DNA of 36,216 bases from Gammaproteobacteria bacterium (GCA_013152295.1 JAADGQ010000006.1:1-36216); one strand, 5' to 3'. Counted from the stretch's first letter, positions 7,629 to 16,747 are shown. Notes: generated by a model not told the origin, from the letters alone. Numbers and translations are program-made.

Positions 7629-10600
7629 ATGTTCGCAACCCCTTCGATTCATGCCGCCCCCCGCCAGCTCTATTCGAGCGCGCAGCGCAACCGCTCAACC
7701 CCATCACCAAAAACAATCGGGTTGCTGTTTGCTGCGTTACTGCTCTGTCAATTGCTGCAACTTTCGCCCGCGCTTGCGGTGCCCTTGAACTTAGGCGAGC
7801 GTTTTCTGGTCGATGGCGGCGGTTCGTTTGGTAGCAGCATGTCTATCGACGGCGATACCGCCATTGTCGGTGCACCTCAAGCGGATCGCGGTACTGGTTT
7901 TACTGACTCCGGCGCCGCCTATATTTACCAACGCAGCAACAGTAGTGCCAATCTTTGGTCAAAAAAGCAAAAGCTGATCACAACAGATGGACAATCGCTG
8001 GATTTTTTCGGCACAAGCGTTGCGATAGATGGCGACACCGCCGTGGTCGGCGCATGGGGTGATGATGACAACGGCAATGAATCAGGTTCTGCATATATAT
8101 TTGTGCGCAATGCCACCGGTTTCTGGACACAAGCCACCAAACTGACCGCAAGCGACGGCGCACAAAAAGATTTTTTTGGCAAAAGTGTCGCCATTAGTGG
8201 TGATACCGTACTGATCGGCGCCGATGGCGACGACGAGCAGGGCAATGTCGGCTCTGCGTACATATTCGTGCGCAATACAGATGACAGTTGGAGTCAGCAA
8301 GCCAAACTGATGGCCAGCGATGGCGCCGTGGATGACTTTTTTGGTGCCAGCGTTGCCATTAATGGTGACCAGGCATTTATCGGTGCTTATGGATCCGACA
8401 AAAATGGCGCCGAGAGTGGCGCTGTCTATCTATTCAAGCGCAACGCCACAAGCGGTGTCTGGGCTGAGCAATTCACCTTTCCATCACCCAACAGCGCTGC
8501 CGACGAACGCTTTGGGTTTAGCCTGTCGTTCGATGGCAATACCCTGTTGATCGGTGCCGATGGTAATAGCAGTAACGGCCAGAGCTCAGGAATCGCCTAT
8601 CTACTCACGCTATCAACCACCAATAATGTCTGGTCGTATGAGGCTGCTTTAGTGCCCCTCGACGGCAGGGCCAACGACCGTTTTGGCCACTCACTGTCGT
8701 TAAGTGGAAACAGGGCGCTCATCGGCACCGATCTTGGCAATTCAAGAATCCCTAAAAGCGGGGCTGCATACCTGTTTATCCGTAGCGCCTCGGGCGCTTG
8801 GGACAAACAGGGCAAATTATCCCCATTGGTAGAAAATGAAGAGCTCTCTTTTGGTCTTGCTGTCGCCATCGACGGACTCACCGCATTCGTTGGAGCACCC
8901 AGAAGTAACGACAACGGTCAGCCCAATTCGGGCTCACTGAACATCTTTCCCCTTATTGAAGATGATGGCGACGATGACGGTACGCTGGACTTTTCCGACA
9001 ACTGCCCGGCTATCGCCAACCCGGACCAAACGGATCTGGACGATGACGGCAAAGGCAACCCGTGTGATGACGACGATGACGGTGATGGCGTCATCGATAC
9101 ACGCGACCTGTTTCCGTTAGACAAAAATGAGGCTACAGATAACGATAACGATGGCATTGGTGACGAGGCCGACCCCGACGACGACAATGACACAATACCC
9201 GACAGCGTAGAGAGAAACCTCACCGGCCTTGACCCTTTGATAGATGATGCCAACGAAGACTTCGACAATGATGGCTACGACAATGTCACCGAATATCACG
9301 CAGGCACATCACCTGTTTTCGATGGCGCACACCCTGGTCTGGTTCGTGCGCCCCAATACAAAGTCTCCACAGCTAGCAGCAGCAACGAAGCCAACCTTGG
9401 GGCAAGTGTAGCGCTGTCCGGCGACACCGCACTCATCGGCAAACCGGGCGATGACAGTGGTCGTGGAGCCGCGCACATTTTTACACGTGATACAGAGAAT
9501 CGCTGGATCGAACAGACCAAACTCGTAGCTGTGGATGGCGACCAATCGGATAACTTCGGAGCAAGTGTTGCCATCAGTGGCAATCTTGCGCTGGTTGGCG
9601 CACCGGGCGACGATGACAGAGGTTCTGCTTCGGGGGCAGCCTATCTGTTTGAACGCAACACTCAAGGAGAGTGGGATCCTGTCGCAAAATTTTTTGCAGC
9701 AGATGGCGCAGCGGGGGATCGTTTCGGCACCAGCGTTGCCCTCTTCGGCAGCAGTGCACTCATTGGTGCCGATGGTGATGACAATAACGGAACTGATTCA
9801 GGCTCTGCCTACCTGATCCAGCGTCGTTCAGACGGAATATGGATTAACACAGCATGGTTTGCCGCCCCGGATGCCAATGCGGGAGCACGCTTTGGCAGTA
9901 GCGTCTCTCTGACGGGGGACACTATTTTAATTGGTGCTCCGGGTGCCAACAACATCGAACCTGGTACAGGCTCGGCTTATGTCTTTACCCGCCCCGCTCT
10001 GCTCTGGCTTCCACAAGCCAGGCTGTTTGCCCTGAACGGGATGACAGACGACAATTTTGGTGCCAGCGTCTTCCTGCGCGGAGAGACCGCAATAGTCGGT
10101 GCACCAGGCGACGATGACCAAGGCGAGGATTCTGGATCAGCATATGCCTTTAGCCGCGCCACCAACGGTATCTGGACGCTACAGCGCAAATGGTTAGCCG
10201 TTAACGGCGTCGCTGGAGAACGTTTTGGCAAAGCGGTCTCTATCCGTGGAGACCTAGCTTTAGTCGGCGCCGACGGCTACCCAAGAAGCCGCATCAGCTC
10301 ATCCAGCTCTGCTGATGGGGGTGCTGCCTATCTGTTCCAGCGTGACAGCACTGCACAGTGGAGCAAGCAGGGTCGCCTGCTCGCATGGGAGGGCGCTGAT
10401 GGCGACTTTTTCGGCGCAAGCGTCTCGGTATCAGCGACAACCGCGTTGATTGGCGCGCCAGGACAGGACGACTCTAAACGCAACGGTGGTGTCGCCTACT
10501 TCTTCGATTTTTCGCTGCAAGATGAAGACGACGATGGCGCCTTCGATTTCTCCGATAACTGTGTGGGCAAGAGCAACAATGATCAAGCCGATTTTGATGG

Positions 10601-13451
10601 CGACGGCATTGGCAACGCTTGCGACGACGATGACGATAACGATGGCGTGGCAGACGACGTTGATCTGCTTCCGCTCGACCCCACCGAATCAAATGACAGT
10701 GACAGAGACGGCGTTGGCGATAATGCAGACGGCGATGATGACAACGATGGCCTGCCCGACTCGATTGAAAACCGCTACGGCTGGAACCCGCTGGTAGCCG
10801 GCGAAGAGAGTGATGATAGTGATCTCGACGGCTACGATAATCTCACAGAGTTTCGCGCCGGAACCTCTCCCATTGATGCCGATGACACCCCTGCTCTGGT
10901 TCAGGCGCTGCACGACAAACTGCTCGCCACCGATGGGGCCAAAGGGGAAAATTTCGGCTACAGCGTCTCTATTTTTGGTAACCGCGCGCTGATTGGCGCG
11001 CGCAACGGGAAGGTCGATGGCAGCATAACAGGGGCAGCCTACATCTACAGACGCAATAGTAGCGGCAGATGGTTGCAGGAGGCCAAACTCACAGCCTCCG
11101 ACGGAAAAAAAGATGATGCATTTGGTATCAGCGTCTCCCTCTCGGGCGACACAGCACTGATCGGTGCACACCTCGCAGACAAGAGCCCAGACGATACCGA
11201 CACTGGCGCGGCTTACCTCTTTGTACGCAACAGCGATGGCAGCTGGACTCAACAAACCAAGCTCACTGCCGCCGATGGTTTGAGCAGAAACTTCTTTGGT
11301 TTTTCCGTTTCACTCTTTGAAGATCGCGCGCTAGTCGGTGCATACGGAGACGACAGCCGTGGCACCGAATCGGGAGCCGCTTATGTCTTTGCGCGCAGCG
11401 GCACGAGTTGGTCGCAGCAGGCCAAGTTAAGCCCGGAACTGGGCGTTGCTGGTGATCAATTCGGATATGCACTGTCGTTACATGGCACGCGCGCGTTGAT
11501 TGGCGCGTTCGGCGATGATCCTGTCAATAGAAGGGCCGTTGATGTCGGCTCCGCTTATATCTACGAACGGGTCGGGCCGGGTGATTGGCAACTGCAAACC
11601 AAATTGCTGGCCGACGACGGTGCCTCTAAAGACGCTTTTGGCATTAGCGTTTCACTCTCCACGGACAGCGCACTGATAGGCGCCACTCTGCGCGATATCG
11701 GGAATCCCCAATTAAAAGATGTTGGCGCTGCGTACCTTTTCACTCGCAATAGTGCGGGAAACTGGGTGCAACAACGCTTGTTCACCCCTCTCAACCCCAG
11801 TGAAAACGACCAGTTTGGCCACTCCGTCTCGTTGCACAGCGGCATCGCGCTGGTTGGCACAAACAGGACGATAGTTCCAAATGGCGTAATAACCACGGGT
11901 GCTGCGCATGTGTACGTTCGTGGTAGCGCGAGTAATTGGAGAAAATCTGGTCAACTACTCGCACGTGATGGCGAAGACGGCGATCTCTTTGGTACTGCTG
12001 TGGCAACCTTTAATGGTCGCTTCTTAGTTGGCGCGAAAAAAGAGGATGATAATAATGAGGATGCGGGGGCAGCCTACCTTTACGATCTGGCACTGACCGA
12101 CAGTGACGCAGACGGCGTGATGGATTTTTCCGACAACTGCACTGACACATCCAATAGCGATCAGGAGGACTTTGATCAGGATGGTGCGGGTGATGCGTGC
12201 GACCCGGACGATGACAACGATGGACTTCTCGATACCTGGGAAGAGCTCTATTTTAACTCGACGACCGGCGCAGACCCCGCTGTGGACAGCGATGGTGACG
12301 GTCTGGACAATCTCACCGAATCGACGATTAAAACCAATCCACGCAAAAGAGACACCGATGGCGATGGCGACAGCGATGGCGATGAGTACCGTTTCGAAAC
12401 CGATCCTCTCTCCAGCACCGACACGCTGGACGATCATCGCCCCTTTACCCCTGCTGTGTTGGCAATCAGCTCGCCTGTGCCTCTGACTTCGCTCGACTTC
12501 TCCTCCGTGGCGTTTGACGACCCCGACCCGGGCGACAGCTTCGACGCCAGCGAGTGGCAGATCAGCAGCGACGAGAGCTTCAGCGCTAACCGTATCGTCT
12601 TTACATCCGTGTTAGAGCGTGATGTCATCGAAGGTGGTGCTGAAGCGTTATTAAAGCTGGCAATACCGGCAGGCGTACTGCTCAAAGACAAAAACTACTG
12701 GACCCGTGTTCGCCACCGCGATGTTATTGGACTCTGGTCAGTGTGGTCCGCAGGTGCTGCCTATACCACGTTGAGCACCGATCCCGATGACATCGATGGA
12801 AATAACGTTCACGACGATTTTCAGCTCAACGAGTTTTCTGATGTTGATGGCAACGACATCGATGATCGGGATGAAAGGATTATGGTTCTGCGCGCCGCAC
12901 AAGCTGGGCTCGACAACAGCTCAGGCGCCATTGTCGGTGTTTCGGCAGACAATGGTGTGCTCAGCCGTCTGATGCCTATTGCTCACACGGAGTTTCCCGC
13001 GACGATCCAAAAGGATTTTAGCGCTGAATACGGCTGGTTTAATTTCCGTGTCGATGGGTTGTTGATCGACAAAAGTAATCCTGCCACCGTAGTTGTCACG
13101 TTCTATTTTCCAGAAAAACTGGATCTCCAGCTCAGATGGGTCAAGTACGATACGGCAACCCAGCAGATCAGCATTCTCTCTTCCGCTGAGTACGGCGAAA
13201 AAACCATTAAGGTGACACTGACCGATGGCGGTGATGGTGATAGCGATGGCGTCATCAATGGTGTCATTGTTGATCCGGGTGGCCCGTTAAGACCCACCGT
13301 CACTCCCTCCCCACCTGCTGGTGACTCATCAAGCGGGGGCGGCGGCGGCGGAGGGCGGCTATCACCGCTCGTGCTCTCTATGTTGCTGCTGCATGGGTTG
13401 TTTTTTGTGATGTGGCGTGGTTACCACCGCTCGCTGCGTATCAATGCCTGA
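7629..13451 (+). CDS. Giant FG-GAP repeat surface/secreted protein: three seven-bladed propellers, calcium-binding-type linkers, anchor-U domain
   Basis: The product is 1940 residues. A hydrophobic signal segment at about 28-50 ends in SPALA before VPLNL, so it is exported. It carries 21 repeats of about 55-60 residues of the FG-GAP_2/integrin-alpha type (pattern D-x-FG-x-SV-x-x-G-D-x-A-L-I-G-A-x-x-D-D-x-x-G-x-x-SG-x-AY-x-F-x-R, then W and KL). They form three blocks of exactly seven, at about residues 54-443, 568-964 and 1091-1485. Each block probably folds as one beta-propeller. Each is followed by an Asp-rich thrombospondin type 3-like segment with the pattern DNC...DQ-DFD-DG-GN-CD-DDD. 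A fibronectin-like stretch (about 1600-1715) and a choice-of-anchor U-like domain (about 1720-1885) follow. The tail is seven glycines at 1903-1909, a hydrophobic segment and basic residues, like a GlyGly-CTERM sorting signal. The ligand is unknown; adhesion is a guess. The gene stands alone. Confidence 0.88.
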   Translation: MFATPSIHAAPRQLYSSAQRNRSTPSPKTIGLLFAALLLCQLLQLSPALAVPLNLGERFLVDGGGSFGSSMSIDGDTAIVGAPQADRGTGFTDSGAAYIYQRSNSSANLWSKKQKLITTDGQSLDFFGTSVAIDGDTAVVGAWGDDDNGNESGSAYIFVRNATGFWTQATKLTASDGAQKDFFGKSVAISGDTVLIGADGDDEQGNVGSAYIFVRNTDDSWSQQAKLMASDGAVDDFFGASVAINGDQAFIGAYGSDKNGAESGAVYLFKRNATSGVWAEQFTFPSPNSAADERFGFSLSFDGNTLLIGADGNSSNGQSSGIAYLLTLSTTNNVWSYEAALVPLDGRANDRFGHSLSLSGNRALIGTDLGNSRIPKSGAAYLFIRSASGAWDKQGKLSPLVENEELSFGLAVAIDGLTAFVGAPRSNDNGQPNSGSLNIFPLIEDDGDDDGTLDFSDNCPAIANPDQTDLDDDGKGNPCDDDDDGDGVIDTRDLFPLDKNEATDNDNDGIGDEADPDDDNDTIPDSVERNLTGLDPLIDDANEDFDNDGYDNVTEYHAGTSPVFDGAHPGLVRAPQYKVSTASSSNEANLGASVALSGDTALIGKPGDDSGRGAAHIFTRDTENRWIEQTKLVAVDGDQSDNFGASVAISGNLALVGAPGDDDRGSASGAAYLFERNTQGEWDPVAKFFAADGAAGDRFGTSVALFGSSALIGADGDDNNGTDSGSAYLIQRRSDGIWINTAWFAAPDANAGARFGSSVSLTGDTILIGAPGANNIEPGTGSAYVFTRPALLWLPQARLFALNGMTDDNFGASVFLRGETAIVGAPGDDDQGEDSGSAYAFSRATNGIWTLQRKWLAVNGVAGERFGKAVSIRGDLALVGADGYPRSRISSSSSADGGAAYLFQRDSTAQWSKQGRLLAWEGADGDFFGASVSVSATTALIGAPGQDDSKRNGGVAYFFDFSLQDEDDDGAFDFSDNCVGKSNNDQADFDGDGIGNACDDDDDNDGVADDVDLLPLDPTESNDSDRDGVGDNADGDDDNDGLPDSIENRYGWNPLVAGEESDDSDLDGYDNLTEFRAGTSPIDADDTPALVQALHDKLLATDGAKGENFGYSVSIFGNRALIGARNGKVDGSITGAAYIYRRNSSGRWLQEAKLTASDGKKDDAFGISVSLSGDTALIGAHLADKSPDDTDTGAAYLFVRNSDGSWTQQTKLTAADGLSRNFFGFSVSLFEDRALVGAYGDDSRGTESGAAYVFARSGTSWSQQAKLSPELGVAGDQFGYALSLHGTRALIGAFGDDPVNRRAVDVGSAYIYERVGPGDWQLQTKLLADDGASKDAFGISVSLSTDSALIGATLRDIGNPQLKDVGAAYLFTRNSAGNWVQQRLFTPLNPSENDQFGHSVSLHSGIALVGTNRTIVPNGVITTGAAHVYVRGSASNWRKSGQLLARDGEDGDLFGTAVATFNGRFLVGAKKEDDNNEDAGAAYLYDLALTDSDADGVMDFSDNCTDTSNSDQEDFDQDGAGDACDPDDDNDGLLDTWEELYFNSTTGADPAVDSDGDGLDNLTESTIKTNPRKRDTDGDGDSDGDEYRFETDPLSSTDTLDDHRPFTPAVLAISSPVPLTSLDFSSVAFDDPDPGDSFDASEWQISSDESFSANRIVFTSVLERDVIEGGAEALLKLAIPAGVLLKDKNYWTRVRHRDVIGLWSVWSAGAAYTTLSTDPDDIDGNNVHDDFQLNEFSDVDGNDIDDRDERIMVLRAAQAGLDNSSGAIVGVSADNGVLSRLMPIAHTEFPATIQKDFSAEYGWFNFRVDGLLIDKSNPATVVVTFYFPEKLDLQLRWVKYDTATQQISILSSAEYGEKTIKVTLTDGGDGDSDGVINGVIVDPGGPLRPTVTPSPPAGDSSSGGGGGGGRLSPLVLSMLLLHGLFFVMWRGYHRSLRINA

Positions 13452-13488
13452 TCCGCTAAAGCTTGATCAGGCCTACGGCAATGTTTTT
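13446..13488 (+). terminator. Possible terminator of the repeat-protein gene
   Basis: A perfect 8-bp inverted repeat, GCCTGATC/GATCAGGC, overlaps the stop codon (13446-13472). A run of six T follows, but only after ten further bases, so it is not a textbook terminator. Confidence 0.35.
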
Positions 13489-13521
13489 TGTCTTCAAATA
13501 CTTACGCAACTATTAATAGCA

Positions 13522-14430
13522 TCAATCAGCTCGTAATAGTGACGCAAAAGGCTGCTCTCGCAACAACTGTTCGCAAAACCACTGCAGCGCCCTGCCTTTT
13601 TGTTGATTACGCCAAGCGATGGTGAGCTGCACAGCGGGGTGGCCGCTGGCTGTTTTCTTTGTGACCAGGCGGCCATAACGCAGATCATCTTCAACGGCGT
13701 ACAGAGGCATATAGCCAACTCCCAACCCTCGCAGCTGCGCATCCCGCTTGGCTGCCATATTCGGCAGCGTTAATACGTCCTGCCCACTAAACAGCCCCAC
13801 TGTGCGCGGCGAAAGGTGACGCGAGCTATCAGCGGATGCGACCGCACGATGCTGCAACCGCGCCTCATCGCTGAGCGGTTCCTCCTCAACTGCCAGCGGA
13901 TGGTGGGGCGCGCAGACAAAGGCAAACTCCAGCTTTCCTAACGCCTCCACGGTATAGCTCCCACTCGTCGGTCGATCACCGCTGGCACCAATAATCAGGT
14001 CGGCACGACCCTCTATCAGCGCATCCCACACCCCTCCCAACACCTCACACAGCAACTTTATCTGCGTACCCTGACAGCTCTGATAAAACTGCTCCACAAG
14101 CGGATAGAGCGCACGGAGCGGCAGTACATCGGCAACGGCCACTCTCAGCTCTGTCTCCCAACCTGTGGCAACTCGTCTGACCTGGCACTCCAGATCTCCC
14201 GCAGCACGCAACAGATGTCTGCCATCTTCGAGCAACTTACAACCTGCAGGTGTTAATCGCGCGCGATGACCACTGCGATCAAACAGTTTGGTATCAAGGC
14301 CCTGCTCCAGCTTCTGGATGGTATAGGTCACAGCTGACGGCACACGGAATAGCGCATCAGCAGCAGCAGAGAAACTCCCCTTGCGCTCGATCGCATCCAT
14401 CACCAACAACGCATCTAGTGTAATTTTCAT
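13522..14430 (-). CDS. yhaJ: LysR-family transcriptional regulator, YhaJ-like
   Basis: The product is 302 residues from the ATG at 14430; a TTG two codons upstream is possible. Residues about 3-60 are the LysR winged helix-turn-helix (SFSAAADALFRVPSAVTYTIQKLE and the following LFDRSGHRARLTPAG). The rest is a LysR substrate-binding domain. It is divergent from a DoxX gene, a glutathionyl-hydroquinone reductase gene and a pirin gene. In E. coli the LysR regulator YhaJ sits with these same partners (yqjF, yqjG, yhaK) and controls yqjF in response to aromatic, quinone-forming compounds. The symbol is given from sequence character plus context. A 15-base palindrome lies immediately before its start codon and may serve autoregulation. 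No clear ribosome-binding site is visible. Confidence 0.85.
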   Translation of the reverse strand: MKITLDALLVMDAIERKGSFSAAADALFRVPSAVTYTIQKLEQGLDTKLFDRSGHRARLTPAGCKLLEDGRHLLRAAGDLECQVRRVATGWETELRVAVADVLPLRALYPLVEQFYQSCQGTQIKLLCEVLGGVWDALIEGRADLIIGASGDRPTSGSYTVEALGKLEFAFVCAPHHPLAVEEEPLSDEARLQHRAVASADSSRHLSPRTVGLFSGQDVLTLPNMAAKRDAQLRGLGVGYMPLYAVEDDLRYGRLVTKKTASGHPAVQLTIAWRNQQKGRALQWFCEQLLREQPFASLLRAD

Positions 14431-14431
14431 A

Positions 14432-14446
14432 TTCAAATTATTTGAA
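14432..14446. promoter_or_regulatory. Palindrome at the LysR gene start, possible operator
   Basis: TTCAAAT-t-ATTTGAA is a perfect 7-bp inverted repeat with a one-base centre, two bases upstream of the regulator's ATG. LysR regulators usually bind AT-rich dyads between themselves and their divergent targets. Confidence 0.45.
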
Positions 14447-14507
14447 CGTTTTAGTTAAATATATTCGCTATCAATCATTCTTCGTCAACTATAGTCTATT
14501 TACAAGC

Positions 14508-14526
14508 CATTCAATATAAATGAATG
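14508..14526. promoter_or_regulatory. LysR-type T-N11-A dyad upstream of the DoxX gene
   Basis: CATTCA-N7-TGAATG is a perfect 6-bp inverted repeat. It contains the LysR-box form T-N11-A (TCA-N7-TGA) and lies 41 bases before the DoxX start, with its T-T-C-A arms resembling those of the other palindrome in this gap. Confidence 0.45.
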
Positions 14527-14566
14527 ACTAAAATATAAATCTCATTTTACTTATGGAGGATTTTTT

Positions 14567-15031
14567 ATGAACGGCAAATCACTCATCACAACCCTGTTTC
14601 AGAGCCAGGCCCAATGGGGCAGCACCGTGCTACGAATTCCGTTGGGCATCATATTTATTGCTCACGGTGGGCAGAAACTATTCGGCCTGTTTGGCGGCTA
14701 CGGGCTAGAGGGCACAGGCCAATGGATGGACTCTATTGGCCTGTCACCGGGCTACTTGATGGCGCTGCTTGCTGGGGGTGCAGAATTTTTTGGTGGCGTC
14801 GCGCTGTTGTTGGGGTTTCTCACCCGTATCGCTGCGCTTCTGCTGGCATCAACCATGTTGGTGGCTATTTTTGCCGTGCATATCGGTAATGGCCTGTTTA
14901 TGAGCGACAGCGGTTATGAGTTTGGCTTGAGTCTGCTCGCTGGCTCTTTGGCCCTGTTGATATTGGGGGGTGGAAAACTCTCAATGGATCAGTGGATTAC
15001 CCAGCGCCTCCAACTATCTTCAAACAATTGA
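14567..15031 (+). CDS. yqjF: DoxX family membrane protein (YqjF-like)
   Basis: The product is 154 residues with four hydrophobic segments (about 20-40, 58-80, 86-107 and 122-143), the DoxX fold of the inner membrane. The family motif around FIAHGGQKLFGLFGGYGLEG is clear. A strong GGAGG ribosome-binding site lies nine bases before the ATG. It is first in a plus-strand cluster with a glutathionyl-hydroquinone reductase and a pirin, divergent from a YhaJ-like regulator. This suggests the YqjF role: a quinone- or electrophile-linked membrane protein. The biochemical activity of the family is not firmly known; the symbol rests on context. Confidence 0.85.
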   Translation: MNGKSLITTLFQSQAQWGSTVLRIPLGIIFIAHGGQKLFGLFGGYGLEGTGQWMDSIGLSPGYLMALLAGGAEFFGGVALLLGFLTRIAALLLASTMLVAIFAVHIGNGLFMSDSGYEFGLSLLAGSLALLILGGGKLSMDQWITQRLQLSSNN

Positions 15032-15048
15032 TCTAAGGAATCGACAAA

Positions 15049-16014
15049 ATGACACAGCTACTCAATGGCGCCTCTCAGGCAAAACCGTTTGCGCCGCACA
15101 CTGAAAATGGCGCATTCGTACGATCAGGCAGCCAGTTTCGCAACTGGGTCAAAGCGGATGGTTCGACGGACTTTATCCCTGAAGCGAATCGTTATCACCT
15201 CTATGTTTCGTATGCATGCCCCTGGGCCCATCGCACACTGATCGTTCGTCAACTGAAAAAATTACAGGAGATAATCACGGTATCTGTCGTGCATCCCCAT
15301 TTAGGTGAGCGCGGCTGGGCATTCAGCAGTGACTATCCAGGCAGCTCTGTGGACCCAATTAACGGTTTTCGCTACCTGCACGAAGCCTACACCCAAAGTG
15401 ATGGCAGCGTCGCTGGCCGCATCACGGTACCCGTGCTGTGGGATAAAAAGAGGTCACTGATCGTCAACAACGAATCGGAGGAGATCATCCGCATGTTCAA
15501 CAGCGAGTTCGATGCGTTCGCTGACCGCAGCGTTGACCTCTACCCCGTAGAACTACGACCTACTATCAACGAGATAAATGCGTTTATCTATGACAACGTG
15601 AACAACGGCGTCTATAAAACAGGCTTTGCCACCTCTCAGGCCGTTTACGAAACGGCATTTGATGCCCTGTTCGACGCACTGGATACGCTCGATGCGCGAC
15701 TGACCCAACAACGCTACCTGTTGAGCGAAGGTATCACTGAAGCTGACTGGCGACTGTTCACCACACTAGTTCGATTTGATGCGGTTTATGTTGGTCACTT
15801 TAAATGTAACTTGCGCCGCATCAGCGACTACCCGGCGCTATCGAACTATTTGAAAGCGCTCTACCAACAACCCGGCATCGCTGAAACAGTGCGTTTCGAC
15901 CACATTAAACAGCACTACTATGGCAGCCATCGAACCATTAACCCCAGCGGAATTGTACCAAAGGGGCCAGCTATTGATTTAAGGAGTAGTCATGATCGAG
16001 CAAAACTCAACTGA
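15049..16014 (+). CDS. yqjG: Glutathionyl-hydroquinone reductase (Xi-class glutathione transferase, YqjG-like)
   Basis: The product is 321 residues, close to E. coli YqjG. The N-terminal thioredoxin-like half has the catalytic Cys57 in YACPWAHRTL, the Xi-class signature. The C-terminal half is the all-helical glutathione transferase domain and includes the region ITEADWRLFTTLVRFDAVYVG. The enzyme reductively removes glutathione from glutathionyl-hydroquinones in the cytosol. The ribosome-binding site AAGGAA lies 10 bases before the ATG, 17 bases downstream of the DoxX stop, so the two are probably one transcript. Its 3' end overlaps the pirin gene by 23 bases. Confidence 0.95.
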   Translation: MTQLLNGASQAKPFAPHTENGAFVRSGSQFRNWVKADGSTDFIPEANRYHLYVSYACPWAHRTLIVRQLKKLQEIITVSVVHPHLGERGWAFSSDYPGSSVDPINGFRYLHEAYTQSDGSVAGRITVPVLWDKKRSLIVNNESEEIIRMFNSEFDAFADRSVDLYPVELRPTINEINAFIYDNVNNGVYKTGFATSQAVYETAFDALFDALDTLDARLTQQRYLLSEGITEADWRLFTTLVRFDAVYVGHFKCNLRRISDYPALSNYLKALYQQPGIAETVRFDHIKQHYYGSHRTINPSGIVPKGPAIDLRSSHDRAKLN

Positions 16015-16747
16015 AAACAGACAAGCGTTGATACGCCCGGCAGTGGCGATGCAAGAGGGCGCCGGCGCGCAGGTGAAACGACTTTTTCCGTTATCCGGCT
16101 GGATGAATTTTGACCCGTTTGTACTGTTTGATGATTTCAGTATCGCACCGGGCAGCGGTTTTCCCGAGCATCCGCACCGTGGCTTCGAAGCGATCACCTA
16201 CCTTTTTGAAGGCAGCATCGAACATAAAGACAATTTAGGAAATCACTCGACAGTAGGTGCGGGAGGTGCTCAACGCTTCACAGCGGGTAGTGGCCTGGTC
16301 CATTCGGAGATGCCTGCTGATAAGGGGCTGTCACGCGGTATTCAGTTGTGGATTAACCTGCCTCAGCGTCTCAAAGCGTTGCCGCCATCGTATCAGCAGG
16401 TCGATTCGAAACAGATACCTGAGCAGCGATTTAATGGTGGCGTTCGACGCATCATCGTTGGCCAGGACTCGCCTGTAACATTGAATACAGAGACACGCTA
16501 TGAAGAGATCAAACTGGATGCCGGCGCTCAATTGAGTGAGAATATCGATCCCGGTTACCGTGGCTTTATCTACCTTGTCACAGGTGAAATAAGCGCTAAC
16601 GGCCATACCTTGCGCAGTGGGGAGGCCTATTATTTAGACGAAGTAGAGAAACTGAGCACGCGAGCGACAAAGCCGTCCCATTTCATGCTCTGCTTGGGCA
16701 GAGCGCATGGCGAGCCTATCCGTCAACGCGGCCCTTTTGTTGACTGA
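15992..16747 (+). CDS. Pirin family cupin protein
   Basis: The product is 251 residues with two cupin halves. The pirin metal site is complete: H60 and H62 in HPHRGFE, and H104 and E106 in GLVHSEMP. Bacterial pirins are metal-dependent cupins, some of them quercetinases or redox sensors; which applies here cannot be read from sequence. The ATG follows AAGGAG with an ideal gap and lies inside the end of the glutathionyl-hydroquinone reductase gene, so translation is coupled. It is last in the DoxX-reductase-pirin cluster; in the E. coli locus the pirin is YhaK. A hairpin follows the stop. Confidence 0.93.
   Translation: MIEQNSTENRQALIRPAVAMQEGAGAQVKRLFPLSGWMNFDPFVLFDDFSIAPGSGFPEHPHRGFEAITYLFEGSIEHKDNLGNHSTVGAGGAQRFTAGSGLVHSEMPADKGLSRGIQLWINLPQRLKALPPSYQQVDSKQIPEQRFNGGVRRIIVGQDSPVTLNTETRYEEIKLDAGAQLSENIDPGYRGFIYLVTGEISANGHTLRSGEAYYLDEVEKLSTRATKPSHFMLCLGRAHGEPIRQRGPFVD

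Noticed and set aside
9100-10800. Long open frames on the minus strand opposite the repeat gene
   Set aside because: They arise from Asp/Gly-rich codons (GAT/GAC) read in reverse; the products are low-complexity Ser/Val/Ile strings with no start signals.
7788-12100. Recurrent DNA similarity that could look like a tandem repeat or repeat array
   Set aside because: The similarity has a period of about 170 bases, stays in one reading frame and is degenerate at the DNA level. It is fully explained by the FG-GAP protein repeats; no conserved spacer-repeat pattern is present.
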